Counted from the first letter of the stretch, positions 33,601 to 45,573 are shown. The stretch is DNA of 64,000 bases from Symbiodinium natans (GCA_905221605.1 CAJNDS010002513.1:310001-374000); one strand, 5' to 3'. The notes: generated from the sequence alone by a model not told the origin. Translations and numbers: made by a program.

Positions 33601-36600
33601 GCGGAGGCCGACAGGACGACCCACGTAAATTCACATCGGCAGCGAACTGCCAGACTCTCACATCACACTATCTTGAATGGAGGAAGAGACTGTGCCAAGG
33701 TGCATTTAATACCGCAAAACTGCAGAAAGCTATGTAGAAGCGATAGATGTTGGCCCAGAACCAACCTAGGGAGTTCATGCCAACCAGCAGATCGTCGGGA
33801 ATCTTCCACGTTACACCCTCCGAGATCGTTCTGAACAATGTGAGTGTAGAGGAATACAACGTCCCAAAGTAGTGGGACACGTTCTCCCCGTTTGCATTCT
33901 CCGGGAGAGGGGTCTCCAACTCTTGTGCTTCGATCACAGCGTCAAGCACTGCGTCGGTCAGCAGAATGCCAAAGATGTATATGATCAACCCGAGGAGGAT
34001 CATGGCCCATACCAAGGATCTCAGGGTACCCACCAGCGAGTGGACCAAAGTGCGCAGGGAGCGGAAAAACTTGACCTTGGAGTTCGACTCTCTCTCCAAG
34101 TGATGTCATGGATCGGAATGGATCGGATTGCTTTGTTGCCAATCTCTGGGGTGGCCCCACTACGTAAACAACTGAGAGCTGAACCACCCGGATGATTCGC
34201 ACGACGCGGAATAAACGTCCCACTCGGAGTAAGCGCATGAGCCGCAAATTGCTGTTCGCCCTGCTCGTGTTGTCTTCGGAGTTTGTCAAGTCTATCAACA
34301 GCTCCACCCAGGAGGAAGTCACGACAAAGACGTCGAGCCTAAGCTATGCCAGAGCTGTTCTTGCTAGAGGAACGCTCCCTTGCTCAAGTTGGCACAAACA
34401 CGAGTACGGGCTTTCTTTGGCTCGGCTTCTGAGATCAAAACATGGAACCAGTTCCATGCCCAGTCCTCGGCACAGATATATGTCCGCAGGCCCTCCGCCA
34501 ACAGGTGCAAGCAAACCTCCAACAGCCAAGAGGGGTGCACAAAGATCTGCAGAGTCTAGGGCTCTAATCTCTGGGGGGGGGTGGGGGGTTTTATGCTTTC
34601 TGCACGTGGCCGAGCCTCAATCGTGAAGAGGATGGCATACACCAGATGCAATATCAGAAACCCTTCGCTCGATCCGTAGTCCCTGTTCACCGCCTGGTAC
34701 TGAAGCTGCACCCCCAAGAATACAGAGTTTGAGACCACGACCAGCGCGAAGAAAAGATGTGCCACCTGCTCGCAAAGGAAAATCCATGCTCCTCACACCT
34801 AACATGTGCCAACTGGTGATCCCAAGCCACGGCTGTGCACGACGATGCTTTCAGCGCTGCTCTGCTCCCATTTCATTGGTCTCAGGTCTAATTCTCTGCA
34901 ACTGCCTCGCAACATGTTTTAATTCACAGGCAGCTGCCCTGAGCATCTCACATAGATGCGCAAACGAATGCATCGCATGCAGCCGGGGGTGAAAAGGTTG
35001 CGGTTGCCCCTCACCGGCTGCACGTCCCAGATCTGCAGAATCTGCCCTTGGACACCCATGGGCACATCACCCATGGCCTGCTTTGGTGTGTTGTTATTAT
35101 TATTAGTACTATTACTATTATGACGATTATTATTATGATTATTATGATTTTGATTATTATTATTATTGTTGTTGTTGTTACTATTGTTTGTAGTTGTCGT
35201 AGGGGCGCCGGCTCCAGCTTCCAAAGCTGCACCGTCGGGCCCAGAAGGGCACAGGTGCGAAACTGGTGAGATGTCACCTCCCACATCCGCGCCAATGAGC
35301 CGACAGATCTCCAATTGAAAGGTGCGTGGCGAATACTCAGCTTGCTCTCGTCACAGCGCGAACCATGCCAGCGCCAAGTGACACGACTAGAGCTCATGCT
35401 AACGCCCTGCAGCCCTACGCAGCCCTGTTTCATCTCAATCCCCTGCCCCTAGCAGATCCTTTCTGGAGCCAGGATGGCAACGCTTCCGCTGCAGAGTCAC
35501 TTCTCTGAAAGTTTCAGTGCCCCAATCCCGCTTTTGCAATCTCACGGCTTTGAAGCAGGCCTGGGAAGCGAGGACTTTTGCCGCCAGCCAGCAGCAATAC
35601 TTCCAACAGCCTTTGATCTCCTCGGGCTCCTCAGAAGGCCTCGGATAGAGATGAAGCGCTCAAGATTCATTGAGCTCGGGATGCCACACGTCCAACTAGG
35701 TTCAAGCCTAGCATCTCTTGCTCTTTCTTCTCCAGGTGGAAGGCCTCTACCACCATGGAGGCCTTTTTTCGAGCTGCCTCCTGCTCAGTCTGTTCACCTA
35801 AGCCCGCGAAAGCATCCCTGCAACATGCCAAGGTGTTTGTTTGTGGCAGCTGACTCGGGGGCATCATGGGCTTGGTGCAGTGGACCAGGCTGTTTAGAAG
35901 CTGCGCACCCCTACTGATACTGTGCAGACTAGCGTCGGTGGTCCCGTCCGCCTCCCCAAGAGCAATGGCAATCGGGGAACTGGAACCCAGCGTACCAACT
36001 CAGACTTAAGAACCCCAGCAGTATTAGCTGACGCGAAAATGCAGATAGCCACCAACTTAAGGGATATAAGGAGGGACCCCTAGAGGGGGACCCTGAATCT
36101 TTCTCCCCTATATTGTCCCTGTATACCTTAAGTGGCCCCTACATTACCCATAAGGTCCTTGCGAGGGTCCCTCCTTTCGTCCCCTAACGAATATCTGTCG
36201 AACAAGAGCAGCCTACATAACACTGCCACATCGCTCTGCCTGTATGCTCACCACTGCCCACGTTCTCACTGGAGTCGACGCGCACGGAACGTCCCTCCTG
36301 GTCTGTCAAGTTCAGACAGCAGACTTTGGAACATGTCTGCGAGCAACAGAGAGCTGGAGCAAGTGTGCTTGACTGTCATCGAACTCACGGTTTGCGTCTG
36401 GATGCTTCCGACAAAACAAGAGCCCTGTCCTCATCAGATGCCTCCTCGACGCTGGCCAAGTGTGGCATGAAGTGTCCCGCATCGCTACCCTTTCTGCCCA
36501 TCCAATCTCCCTGGCAGAGCAGCTCACCGGAAGCGATCATGGACAAGGCACTGACAAGGCGATCAGAGATGCTCGTGATGCAAACGTGTTGTGGCTTTGC

Positions 36601-36785
36601 GCCTGATCAGCGATCTGCTGTAGTCGTAGGTCCAAGTTGAGCAGCCAAGTCTCCAAGCGGTCACTCATCGCTTGGTTGTGCTGCGTAAGCACATCATGGA
36701 CCATCATTGACACTGCTGAGGCTTCGGTCATCGCTGCACTTTCACCAAGCGCGTGCGGGACGCGTGGAAGCTGATCGCCTTTCAT
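30679..36785 (-). CDS. Channel gene E: single-domain voltage-gated cation channel with EF-hands
   Basis: Exons: 36603-36785 (N-terminal helix, LTQHNQAMSDRLETWLLNLD; Met at 36785 or 36731), a possible linker exon near 35690-35867, 34616-34765 (S1, S2), 34449-34516, 34185-34338 (S3, S4), 33704-34075 (S4 end, S5, pore, S6), 33456-33545, 33346-33380, 31733-31805 (EF-hand 1, DERGQGQITFTE), 31625-31679, 31432-31485 (EF-hand 2, [12 protein letters not shown]), 31133-31191 (ADLYALRQ) and 30679-30843 (coiled coil). S1 to the stop joins in frame for 425 codons with no internal stop. The filter reads LFRTISEGVTW, with Glu where A-C have Asn and D has Asp. Donors from S1 on: GC, GT, GT, GC, GA, GA, GC, GC, GC, GT. 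First gene of the array in transcription order. Confidence 0.88.
35090..35190. repeat. TTA/ATT trinucleotide microsatellite
   Basis: An imperfect array of TTATTATTA-type triplets. It lies in the linker region of gene E and would read as Asn-rich on the minus strand if exonic. I treat it as intronic. Confidence 0.85.
36056..36188. mobile_element. Small element with inverted terminal repeats (MITE-like)
   Basis: The left end (AAGGGATATAAGGAGGGACC region) and the right end (GGGTCCCTCCTTTCGTCCCC region) are reverse complements with a few mismatches over about 24 bp. They enclose about 85 bp of unrelated, non-coding sequence. It sits in the 5' linker intron region of gene E. Target-site duplications were not clear. 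Confidence 0.45.
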
Positions 36786-37274
36786 GGCTGCCAGCAGAAA
36801 GTAGAAAGAGCTGGTACCTGAAATGTGCCTGAGTGCTTGAGCCACCCGTTACGCACTGTAGTACTTGTCTGCTATAGAGGATGCAGTGCCTAGTTGTGCT
36901 TTGTTCTCTAGCGAGTTCCCTTGCGAGCCGAAGTTTCCGCACGACTGAGTCTCTCTGCATGAGAGCCTGTAGCAGCATCAATGCAGCAGCTGCGAAAGAA
37001 ATCTAAGCACCACTGCGACACTCTCGGGCTGCCTACAGTACATTCTTTTCTAGCAATTGCTTGAGAACCCCCCAAAAAAATATGTTTATAAAAATCTTCC
37101 TTTTATAAGGGCAATGTCGGGATTACTATTTTTTAATTTGTTGGGGGTTCTTAAGCAAATAGTAGTTTTGTGGCCGTATCTCAATGAACCCTGAGCTCCC
37201 CTGCGCATCCCAGCGCTTCAGCCTCAAGCCGGCTGGGCATCGAAGACCAGCTGTGGCAGCTAATGGTAAGAACA

Positions 37275-37335
37275 AAAGGGTTTAGGGTTTACGGTTTAGG
37301 GTTTTTGTGCCACCCAGTTGAGGGTTTAGGGCTCA
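37275..37335 (+). repeat. Telomere-like TTTAGGG tract
   Basis: GGGTTTAGGGTTTACGG and GGGTTTTTGTGCCACCCAG words, followed by another GGGTTTAGGG. It is a short relative of the dispersed repeats at 12323 and 53763. Confidence 0.7.
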
Positions 37336-37401
37336 ATTCGCCTCGGCTTCCTGCCGAGAAGCGTTTGGAACAAGCAAATTTTGTGATGCCCCCCCCGTGT
37401 G

Positions 37402-37457
37402 TGGGACCCCCCCCATCGCTTTGAGGAGCTGCAAACCGATGCCGTGGGGGGTCCCGA
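37402..37457. repeat. GC-rich hairpin
   Basis: GGGACCCCCC near the left end and GGGGGGTCCC near the right end are reverse complements; the inner CATCG and CGATG also pair. It is flanked by further C runs. Confidence 0.6.
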
Positions 37458-37966
37458 CTGTCGGCGGCTCGTATAGAGGGGGCGCCTGGGACCCTTCCCT
37501 GGACCCCCCCCTCCCTTTTTGTGAGTCCTTTCCTGTGGGCTGGCCCGGCTGCCGAGGCGGCGCGCGCAAGCGTTTACAATTAGACTCTCCATCAACGTGA
37601 TCAACACATGTACACGTTTAATCTGATCGCAAACGAAGGCGTGCCATTGCTGCAGATGCACAAGGTCCAAGTCTGCCAACATTCTTCTTTAAGGTAGATA
37701 CATACATGCTCTTTTGTCGTGGGCCTTGATTGGGGGGCACATAGCCTTGCAAACCCTATAAGGCCCAAGCCATACTCCAGAACCCGTTAGAATGGCAAGG
37801 GACTATAGTCCGGGACCATGTAACCTCCCTTGGAATTTCCACAGCAGTGGTGCCGCCTATGCGCGTCCGCCCCTCGGGCGGTGGCCACTGTGTGTCCTGA
37901 CAAGTGACAACAAGCTGAGCTACGAAAGGAAGCCTGCAGTGAGACTCACAATAATAACGCACATGT

Positions 37967-38326
37967 TTAAATTAAGGTGGTGCTGGTGGTGCTGCCGAGG
38001 AAGTCATCAGGGAAGTTGATGCCGAGAGATGCGAGAGTAGGAACGAGACACAGCACGGGTAACAGGACTGCAACAGGCGTTGACACATGACCAGCAACCG
38101 CGTCCCGCAGCGTGTAACTGGAACGCAGTGTCGATTCATATGGGACCTGGAAAGCATGGACAGAGCTGGAAAGCGGAGCCTGCACAACCTCTCCACCAGG
38201 CCGAGAACAGCAAGCCCTCAGTTGAGGCCCCGTAGTCTCTTCCAAGCAGTGCTCCACGCCTCGCTGAGCACGACGCCAAAAGGCCTCTATCAATTCCCGT
38301 CTGCGGAAGCACTTGCAACACTTCAA
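37967..38326 (-). CDS. Unidentified open frame, possible exon
   Basis: A 119-codon minus-strand frame whose C-terminal half is protein-like: polar helix-forming residues (RRELIEAFWRRAQRGVEHC), then a hydrophobic stretch (TPVAVLLPVLCLVPTLASLG) that could cross a membrane. I recognise no family. It has no supporting neighbour and could be chance. Confidence 0.25.
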   Translation of the reverse strand: MKCCKCFRRRELIEAFWRRAQRGVEHCLEETTGPQLRACCSRPGGEVVQAPLSSSVHAFQVPYESTLRSSYTLRDAVAGHVSTPVAVLLPVLCLVPTLASLGINFPDDFLGSTTSTTLI

Positions 38327-41300
38327 GCAGGGGACTTCGGCGATCTCTGAAAGATTCTGAAGGTGATTGAAACTTGCTCCCGAGGCCCAGGCGCTGCGCT
38401 GAGGCGTGCCTCCGCCGCAGCCTGCAAATCCTCAGTGCTGGCACACGCCACAACTCTCGCTTAGTTCGGCCGGGTTCTATACCGTTTGTTGGAGCCAAAA
38501 CAAGCATCGTGTGCAAGCACTGGGGAGAGTTGGGATGCCTGCCCTCCGAGGGCCAGCACGAAGATCTCCTAAAGACCTGGGCCATAGCATTCGCCAGCGG
38601 AGCTCTCTCGAGTACGACCGGGCAAGTCAAGTTGACGCGATGCCTCTCTGGTTCTGCTTAGCCGCGAACATCGAGGATGCAAGGCCACCACCCTCCACGT
38701 GGGAGGATGGCACGTCAGATCTTTAGGGGGGCATGTAAAAGACCTATGAATACATTCGTTCAGGGTCTCGAAGGAGATATGCTAGGACAATCTGCGGGAC
38801 AAGCTACTGCTAAAATCAGGGTGTCGCAAAGAGTCCTTGCACAAAGTCCCAATGAAGTTGCGGCAGGGTGAGCCTTCTCAGGCCGTTTTCATTGCATTTA
38901 GCTTCGGCAGTGGTTGTCTAGATCTGGGCTTTCGAAACTTCATCGGTCGTCTTAAACTGTTGCCTGGCACACAGTTGTTCGCAGAGGCTACAAAAGCAGA
39001 TTGTTGTAGACAAGGCCTTTGCAGAGAACGTGTACTGAAGCAGGGATTGTGCAGCGAGTTGTGCTTTCAAAGCGGGGACCCATGGAACCTTACGGAATGT
39101 ATGTGCATTCAAGTGGAGAGCTTGGATTCCATGTAGGATTTCCCCGTTTGCCCTCCGAGCCTTGCTTCCCTTGATCTGGAGGCGCCCGCTGAACCTCAGA
39201 AAAGGAACGAGAATTTTCTGTGCCTGCTCCTCCCTCTTTGTTTGATGTGTGGGACCGCTTGGATCGCACAGCTTTCTCAAATTTGCCTGTCTCTGGCAGA
39301 TCAAATTTCAACGAGAGGACACCAGCTCTTTGTCGACTTCGAAGCCTGAGTCCCCTTTTGAGGCCCGACAACCCGACAGCCAAGATTTGTGCTACTGTTG
39401 CCGGCCCCAAACCCTGAACCCTTTTGAAAAAGTTGTGCTCCCGTCAGCAAACCCCTCTGCGCCTGTGCTCGCTGGGCTACTGGTCCTGCTAGGTCCTGCT
39501 CTCAGGTGCCGTAGTTGCCATGGTTCTGCGCCTGCCGCCGCCGCCTTCTGCCACCGCGTTCGTGCCCCATCTCGGCCATCACTGCCCCGAACCAAGAACT
39601 CTTTTTCTTCTACGAAGCTCTGTCTTTGTGTCTCTCTGAAGGCTTTTGTGGGGTCGTTGCATGCCGTTGCGGGGCATTGAGATGTATTGGAGGGCCTTGG
39701 CGCTGATCGGTCAACTGGCAACTATCTTCGTGTCATTCTTCTTCTGCTTGGACTTGCTCTTCTTCCTCCAGCCCCACTCCCCCCCGGCCTCCGCTTCCTT
39801 CCTCATCAGTACTCATCCTTCATTCTCTCACCCTTCCTCATCCTTTCTCATCCTTCAGGCTTCCTCATCCTTCCCCATCCTTCCTTATCCGCCCTCATCC
39901 TTCGTGATCCTTCCTCGATTCCTTGCTCTCCTCTTGCAGCTGAAGCCGCCCAAAGATACCCAAAGAGACCTTTAACAGCCGGCCTGTTTTGCTCTCTTGG
40001 CCAGCTGGTGAGATCGTCTCCACCGCACCCCACTCAGGACATTTCTTCCACTCAAGCACAGCTGCACCGGAGGTGGCGGACCGAGGGCCCACCCTTAGGC
40101 ACAAGTGCTTTGCGCGCAACTCCACACTCAGCATCCATCTGACGAGCAGCCGCTGATGCAGCTAGGTGACGCCACGCATGTTTGCCTCACGCGGATACAA
40201 AAAACAAAGACTCAGTCACTCCCAAAAAGCAGCCGCAAACACCAACCCAAGCGCAAACTGCAAAGCGATGCCCTCGTGCAAACACACGCCCATGCCGCGT
40301 CACATGAAGTCCGCCAGGTCGGCGGGAAGCGGTGCGGAGGCAGCAACATTTTCACCTGCTAAGCAAGCGCCAGCTTTCCATCCTGCCTGTATCTTCTGCA
40401 GCATGTATGCAGCACGAACTGTAAAGTATCTATTGGGCTCCAGCGCATGCCCAAACCCCCACCGCCCCCGCAACGCCCACCGCTCTCTCCGCTCTCTTCG
40501 CTCTCCCCCCCCCAAACCCCCTCTGGACCTAGCTGCTGCCTGGTATGAAGCTGCATGCCCGCACAAAATGCACAAAGCAAAGGGTGTTCACAAGATTTAG
40601 TGGCAGCATTGCATACATCGTAGCGTCCTAGCTGCAAGGAGACGTCCAACGACGGAATGACGAGTTAAACTGAGTCTGACCGATCAAAGCGGACTGCCTG
40701 CAGCATTGAAGGCGAGGCGATACCTCGACATGCCAGCCCAACATCTTTGCATCGAGCAACAACTGTTCTGCATACTCTTGCCTGTGCAGGAAGTTTCGGG
40801 GACACTGGCCATCACTGCGAATGGTGCTAGTTGCCTGGGCTGAGGACATGCAGACAGGATACACCAAGCACGCTCACAGCTCTCACACCCTAGGCACAGC
40901 AACGCTTCCATGCGAGCAAACTGCACTGGGTTTACTTCTTCTGATGCAGCCGCCTAAGATATGATACGGCCTATCGTTCTCAGCCCTGCATTTTGTGTAA
41001 GAAAAACTGATGCGAAAGTTACCACTTGCGGCAGCGTGATCTCCTTTTGGCACAGCACAGCTGCACAAAGAAATGGCTTCCGTGTCCCAGTCGTGCTGTG
41101 GCATCGGCACAGTGAAACAACCCTCTTCAAGGGCAACGCGGCCGCTCAAACAACGGCACCTAAATGCTCCGATCTCGTCTTGGGGGCACTGCATGCCAGA
41201 GGAGGTGGTCCAGCGTGTCGCGAGCTAGCTGGACGACTGGACGACCCTCCTCCCGCCGGGCTGCTGTTCAGCCAGGCCCCCGAACCTGAGGCTCCTCTGC

Positions 41301-43282
41301 CCCATGTTGGGGCTCGGAGCCGATTCCGGTACAGATTTGTTCAGACCGAGCAACAGGAACTGAGAGCCGAAGCATGAAAGCATCGGCTCCCGCATTTGCC
41401 GGTTTATCGAGATAAGGGTTTGAGCAGTGTTGGTGGTTTTGGCACCTTCGGCATGCGCTTGCGCCGCGACCTGGCAAAAAGCTTGTGGCTCCGACACTCT
41501 ACAGCCCTGCCTGCAAGAAGACGTCTCCCGAACCTGCTGGCCGGAGGCTCCAACGGTACGAACTCGGGCGGAGGTCCTGAGCTGGACACTTCAACATCTC
41601 CCCGGGTTGGTGACTCGTGTTTGCACTCTGTCATATGCTGGCGCAGGCACCCCAGCCGGGAGGAAGCGGCGAATTAAAGACAAACTTTCCCGCCGACTTT
41701 TTCCTCACAAGCTCGTTCAATAGCATGCACGTGCTGGCCTTGTCCCTCTACAATGAGCTCGGGAAGAACACATAAAAAGTCCATGAATGGGTGTACACCT
41801 CGCCTGGATGCTCGCTATCCTGCTGAGTCTTTCACAAGTGCGTTTGCAAACCGAGAGGCTCTCGTATGCGCTCGATGTGGTGATTCTCGGCGTGCCTCAT
41901 TCCTCATGTACGCATGGCTACGAACTCGCAAGTTGACACGCCCTCTCACCCTCCCTTTGCTACACGCATCGACATGCATCCACATTGCATCCACACGCAG
42001 GCACGGGGCGGGGGCTCGCGCCCAAAGGTGCCCGAGCGTTGAGAATGGCCTCTGTCTGCTGCCGCCGGGCCTCCATGGACCTGGTCTCTAGAAATAGATT
42101 TGAGTACTTGCGGGTAAGTACTGTGGACACGTAATTCCATGTCACTGCAACTTCACTACAGCGTTGCGAGCCAAGGAACTTCTGCATCCGGTATGCAGTC
42201 CATTCCTGAAGCTTCAGGAATTTTAGACAAGTCGTCTGGCTTTGGGATCACAGAATCAGTTGCAGGTCTTGACACCCACCTTGCTGGTCAAAATACAGCT
42301 GAGGCTCCACTTTGGTGATGCCAAGTTCTTGCCAAGTTAACCTGATGGACACGAGCGGACACGATAGGTCAGTGTAGCAGTATGTAGCACAGACTCGTGC
42401 ACACAGGGGGCTTATCGATCCCCTCTTTGCCGATCAGCGCGCGGAAAAGCCTGCGCGCCTGACAGCTGACACTGGTCTGTAACAGCACCTGTCCACCTTG
42501 AACCTCGAAGCACTTGCCATGTCAAGCATGTGCAGCTAAGAAATGGCTCTAGCATTCAAGGTAACTTCGACTCACACTTAACGCAATTCACTCTTGTCCG
42601 GGATTCGCTTCTGCCTCCCCATGGCGGCAGTATCGTAGCAGGTTGGCGACCACAGACTGGAATTCCACCTTGCTCTTTCATCAGACTGGTGCTGCGGTAC
42701 ATGTCTCTGTGCCTCGGCACTTCAGGCCTTCAAACCTCCACTAAGCAGGCTTCTTATATCACCTCGGGTAAGTACTTGTACGTGTTTGGAAGGAAACCCC
42801 CCAACCGCACTCACCAACCCCTTCTCTTCTGTTACGATCCGTCCAAGGCAACGAACTACTCAAAAAGTTGGCGTGCTTGCCTCACAGGTAGTGGCAAGAG
42901 CTGCGGCATTCCAGGCTTCACAATGCCTCTTGATTCCACTATTTGTCCGCCCCGTCACCCCAAGGTGGGCCCCTGAATTCTCAGGGCAGCCGGGGGCTGC
43001 TCTACAGGTTTTTGATTATGAGAGCCCCTTTTTGGCTCTCCATCTTCCTGGAGATTCAATTCACATGTGAAGTGCGGGGTAAGATATACACCATCGCAAT
43101 CTCTCTGAGGCTGCCAAGGTTCCAATGACAGCTCACCACTCCTCAGGCGGTTCAACTCTTATCAAGGTGAATGCCCAACAACTCAACTCACGGTCGTGAC
43201 ATAAGGGTTCCCAGAAGGGGGAAACAGCTGGAAGCTGGACTTCACCAGCTCCAGCGTTCACCTTTCTTTCTACAGATCCAGC
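38327..43282. other. About 5 kb with no gene recognised
   Basis: Many short open frames occur on both strands, but none carries motifs I can name or exon-like phase continuity. One C-rich block with a CTCATCCTT repeat is listed separately; a homopyrimidine patch lies near 40440-40520. The left part may contain 3' exons of the EF-hand gene that starts at 45573. Confidence 0.5.
39798..39925. repeat. Degenerate CTCATCCTT repeat
   Basis: About ten variants of TCATCCTT in tandem on the plus strand, resembling the ATCATCCT words of the 14.6 kb repeat. Confidence 0.7.
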
Positions 43283-45573
43283 TAAGGACCAGGTTCTTGT
43301 TCGCATCCATTTCCTTGTAGGGCAGGACGGCTTGCAAGTCATGGCAAGAAAATGCCAACTGTTACAAGCGCAAAGGCACCAGGACATACCAGGGCTTGAC
43401 AGTCCTCGAAGGCTTGTGGCAGCGAGCCAAAAGTTTGGCCCAAGTATTCTCGGAAGTGCTGCACTTCCTGCATGGAACCATGACACCAGGTCCAGGCAGA
43501 AGCTTGAGACAAAAAAAAAGAAACGTCTGTCAAAAAAACAGGCCAGGTATAAGACAAGAAACAGGGAGACGTTACTCATATCGCCCCTACCCCCTACCTT
43601 ATGACCGCTTAACGAGAGGTAGCACGCTTTAATGAGAGGTGAATGGGAGGAGCTATGATGCAAACGCACGACAAGAGAGGCTGAGTTTTAATCACCATGC
43701 AGGCCGATTAAACCCTCTGATGCCGGATACTCTGATGCCGGAGAGCGGTGGGACTTTCCTGACTCATGGCTGTCTTTTTCCGGACAGCTGGCTTTCCTGA
43801 CTCGCACCTCAACCTTCTCCTATCCACCAATACCCGAACAACGTGATAGAATGTGGCGTGACGATTTCTCCGCCCCCCTTCCAAGGCCGCTCCTTCTCCA
43901 TGTCCATGGAGACCTGCACCAGTTCAACCGGGGTCTGGGCACGAAGAAAAAAACACAAGATCCGATGTGCAACGGGCATGCTTCATTCACTCGTGCTCGC
44001 CGACCTGTTCGGTATACTCTGTGGTGTTGGACTCGCGGCTTGGATCCAGGACCCTTGCGCATCGGCTCTATGGGGACAGGCTGCTAAGGAGCCACTAGCA
44101 GTAGAGCCTGCGCCTCCCGAATGCTTCCACTCATCTTCCGAGAGGCCCCAAAAACAGTGTCCGGGCTTGCTGGCGAGAGGATGTTGGTAAAGCAAAGGCA
44201 ACATCAAATCAAGTCGAGAGGCTGCGAGGTCAAGAACGGGTCCTGCGGCTGCCCAAACAGAGAGCACCACCCCACACAGAATGACACGTGTTTGAAAAGG
44301 CAGAGGCATGTGCAGGCTACTTGTGGGAGTTGTCGAAGCCATCGAGGGCAATGGAGAGTGTCTACAAGAGTCTACGACTTCTGTGGCGGTCCCGGTTTAC
44401 CCAGCGCACGCCCAGCCGGCGCCTCTCCAGCTTCCGCCTCTTTGTCTCCTTGCATTGGAGCACACGGGAATCTGAGCCTGGCCTTCCTGAAGTTCTAGTT
44501 CTGGCCTCCCAGTTTTGGAGGAACTGCACATCCTGCCAGGCATCTGCACTAGGACCCGCTTCACGAAAACGATTCACACGGACTCTTCTAACGTCCAGAA
44601 CCCCTCTCAGGCCTCCAGTGCAAGGTGCTGACTGCCACCCTTCAGCAGCAGCTGGTGAAAGAGCTCCTCCACCTTGGGAGACATCAAGTGCGCGCAGCAG
44701 GTATGCAAGGTATGTTGGGAGATGCTCCGAGCGCCTCAAAATTCCGACTTTTTCCGAACTGTTTTTGCCGAGTCCCGGCCTCCTCCTCGTCTTCATAGCC
44801 AAGCGCTTGGCAGCCCTGTGTGAAGAGCTTCAAGCTAACGGCATTCGTTTTCTCAATGTCCATGATGGCCTGGCATGCACGCATACAAGGCATACTGCGG
44901 GAATGGAGAAAAGGCAAGAACGCGCTCAGCAAAAGGCTTCTCAGGTTTCTACACTTGTTGGGGACGTCGGGATGCCGGGACATCTCTCTCGACTAATTAA
45001 GCAATGTCTTGAGGGACAGTTTTCTGGACTTGGCCTGGTTTCTCGACAAGTATATGGATCGGAAGTCATGGCAGCTTCTAGGGATTCCAGGGGCCGTGGC
45101 CCACCGCAACCGTCCTCCAGCTCAAGATAAAGGTTACGAGTCCGGCCTTCCACATGTGCTCGATTGACTGGTGATGTTGCAGACTGACTACCCGGAACTT
45201 CTCCAAAGCAGCTGCCGCTCGCGGGTCCAGCTCCTCCAGCGAGATGCTACCTGGAGCCACGGGTTCAAAGACCAACATCATTCAGTCGATCTGCCTTGCT
45301 GCATTGATTCACCCGCAGCCCTACAGCGAAGGCCTGCATTTGTCGAGTCCAGCAGATGCCAGAGCGTACGGATGTTCCCAACGTAACCCAGCCTGTTGAG
45401 GGCCTGGCTGGATACTTTGCTTCAGCCAGATATCATACGGTGTATGCATCCAGGCTCTCTCCAGCACTATGCACCCAGTCCTGGCAGAACTCTCTCATGT
45501 CCATCTTCCCGCTGCCATCGATGTCCAGAACCCGCCATGCCCTCGACAAGGTGCCAAACTTCGACTGCAGCAC
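43283..45573 (-). CDS. Multi-EF-hand calcium-binding protein, partial model
   Basis: Supported exons: 45481-45573 (KFGTLSRAWRVLDIDGSGKM), 45334-45403 (LGYVGNIRTLWHLLDSTNA), 45192-45250 (GSISLEELDPRAAAALEKF), 44792-44869 (DIEKTNAVSLKLFTQGCQAL), a short one ending near 44685 (LLRALDVSQ), 44506-44543 (AWQDVQFLQNWE), 43390-43467 (FREYLGQTFGSLPQAFEDCQ) and 43283-43313 (EMDANKNLVLS). The alternation of an FGSL-type helix, an EF-hand loop, a C-x-x-LGY phrase and an LDP phrase fits a dinoflagellate EF-hand repeat family I know by pattern only. The first loop DIDGSGKMDMRE is canonical; later loops are degenerate. Donors are GA, GC, GT, GA, GT, GC, GT, GC. Both ends are open: more exons are expected on either side. 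Likely a cytosolic Ca2+ sensor or scaffold. Confidence 0.75.

Larger units (their letters stand above)
36786..37966. other. Region upstream of channel gene E, no gene recognised
   Basis: This would hold the promoter of gene E. It contains an AT-rich patch (37070-37145), a telomere-like tract (37275-37335) and a GC hairpin (37402-37457). No coding phrase is supported. Confidence 0.5.
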
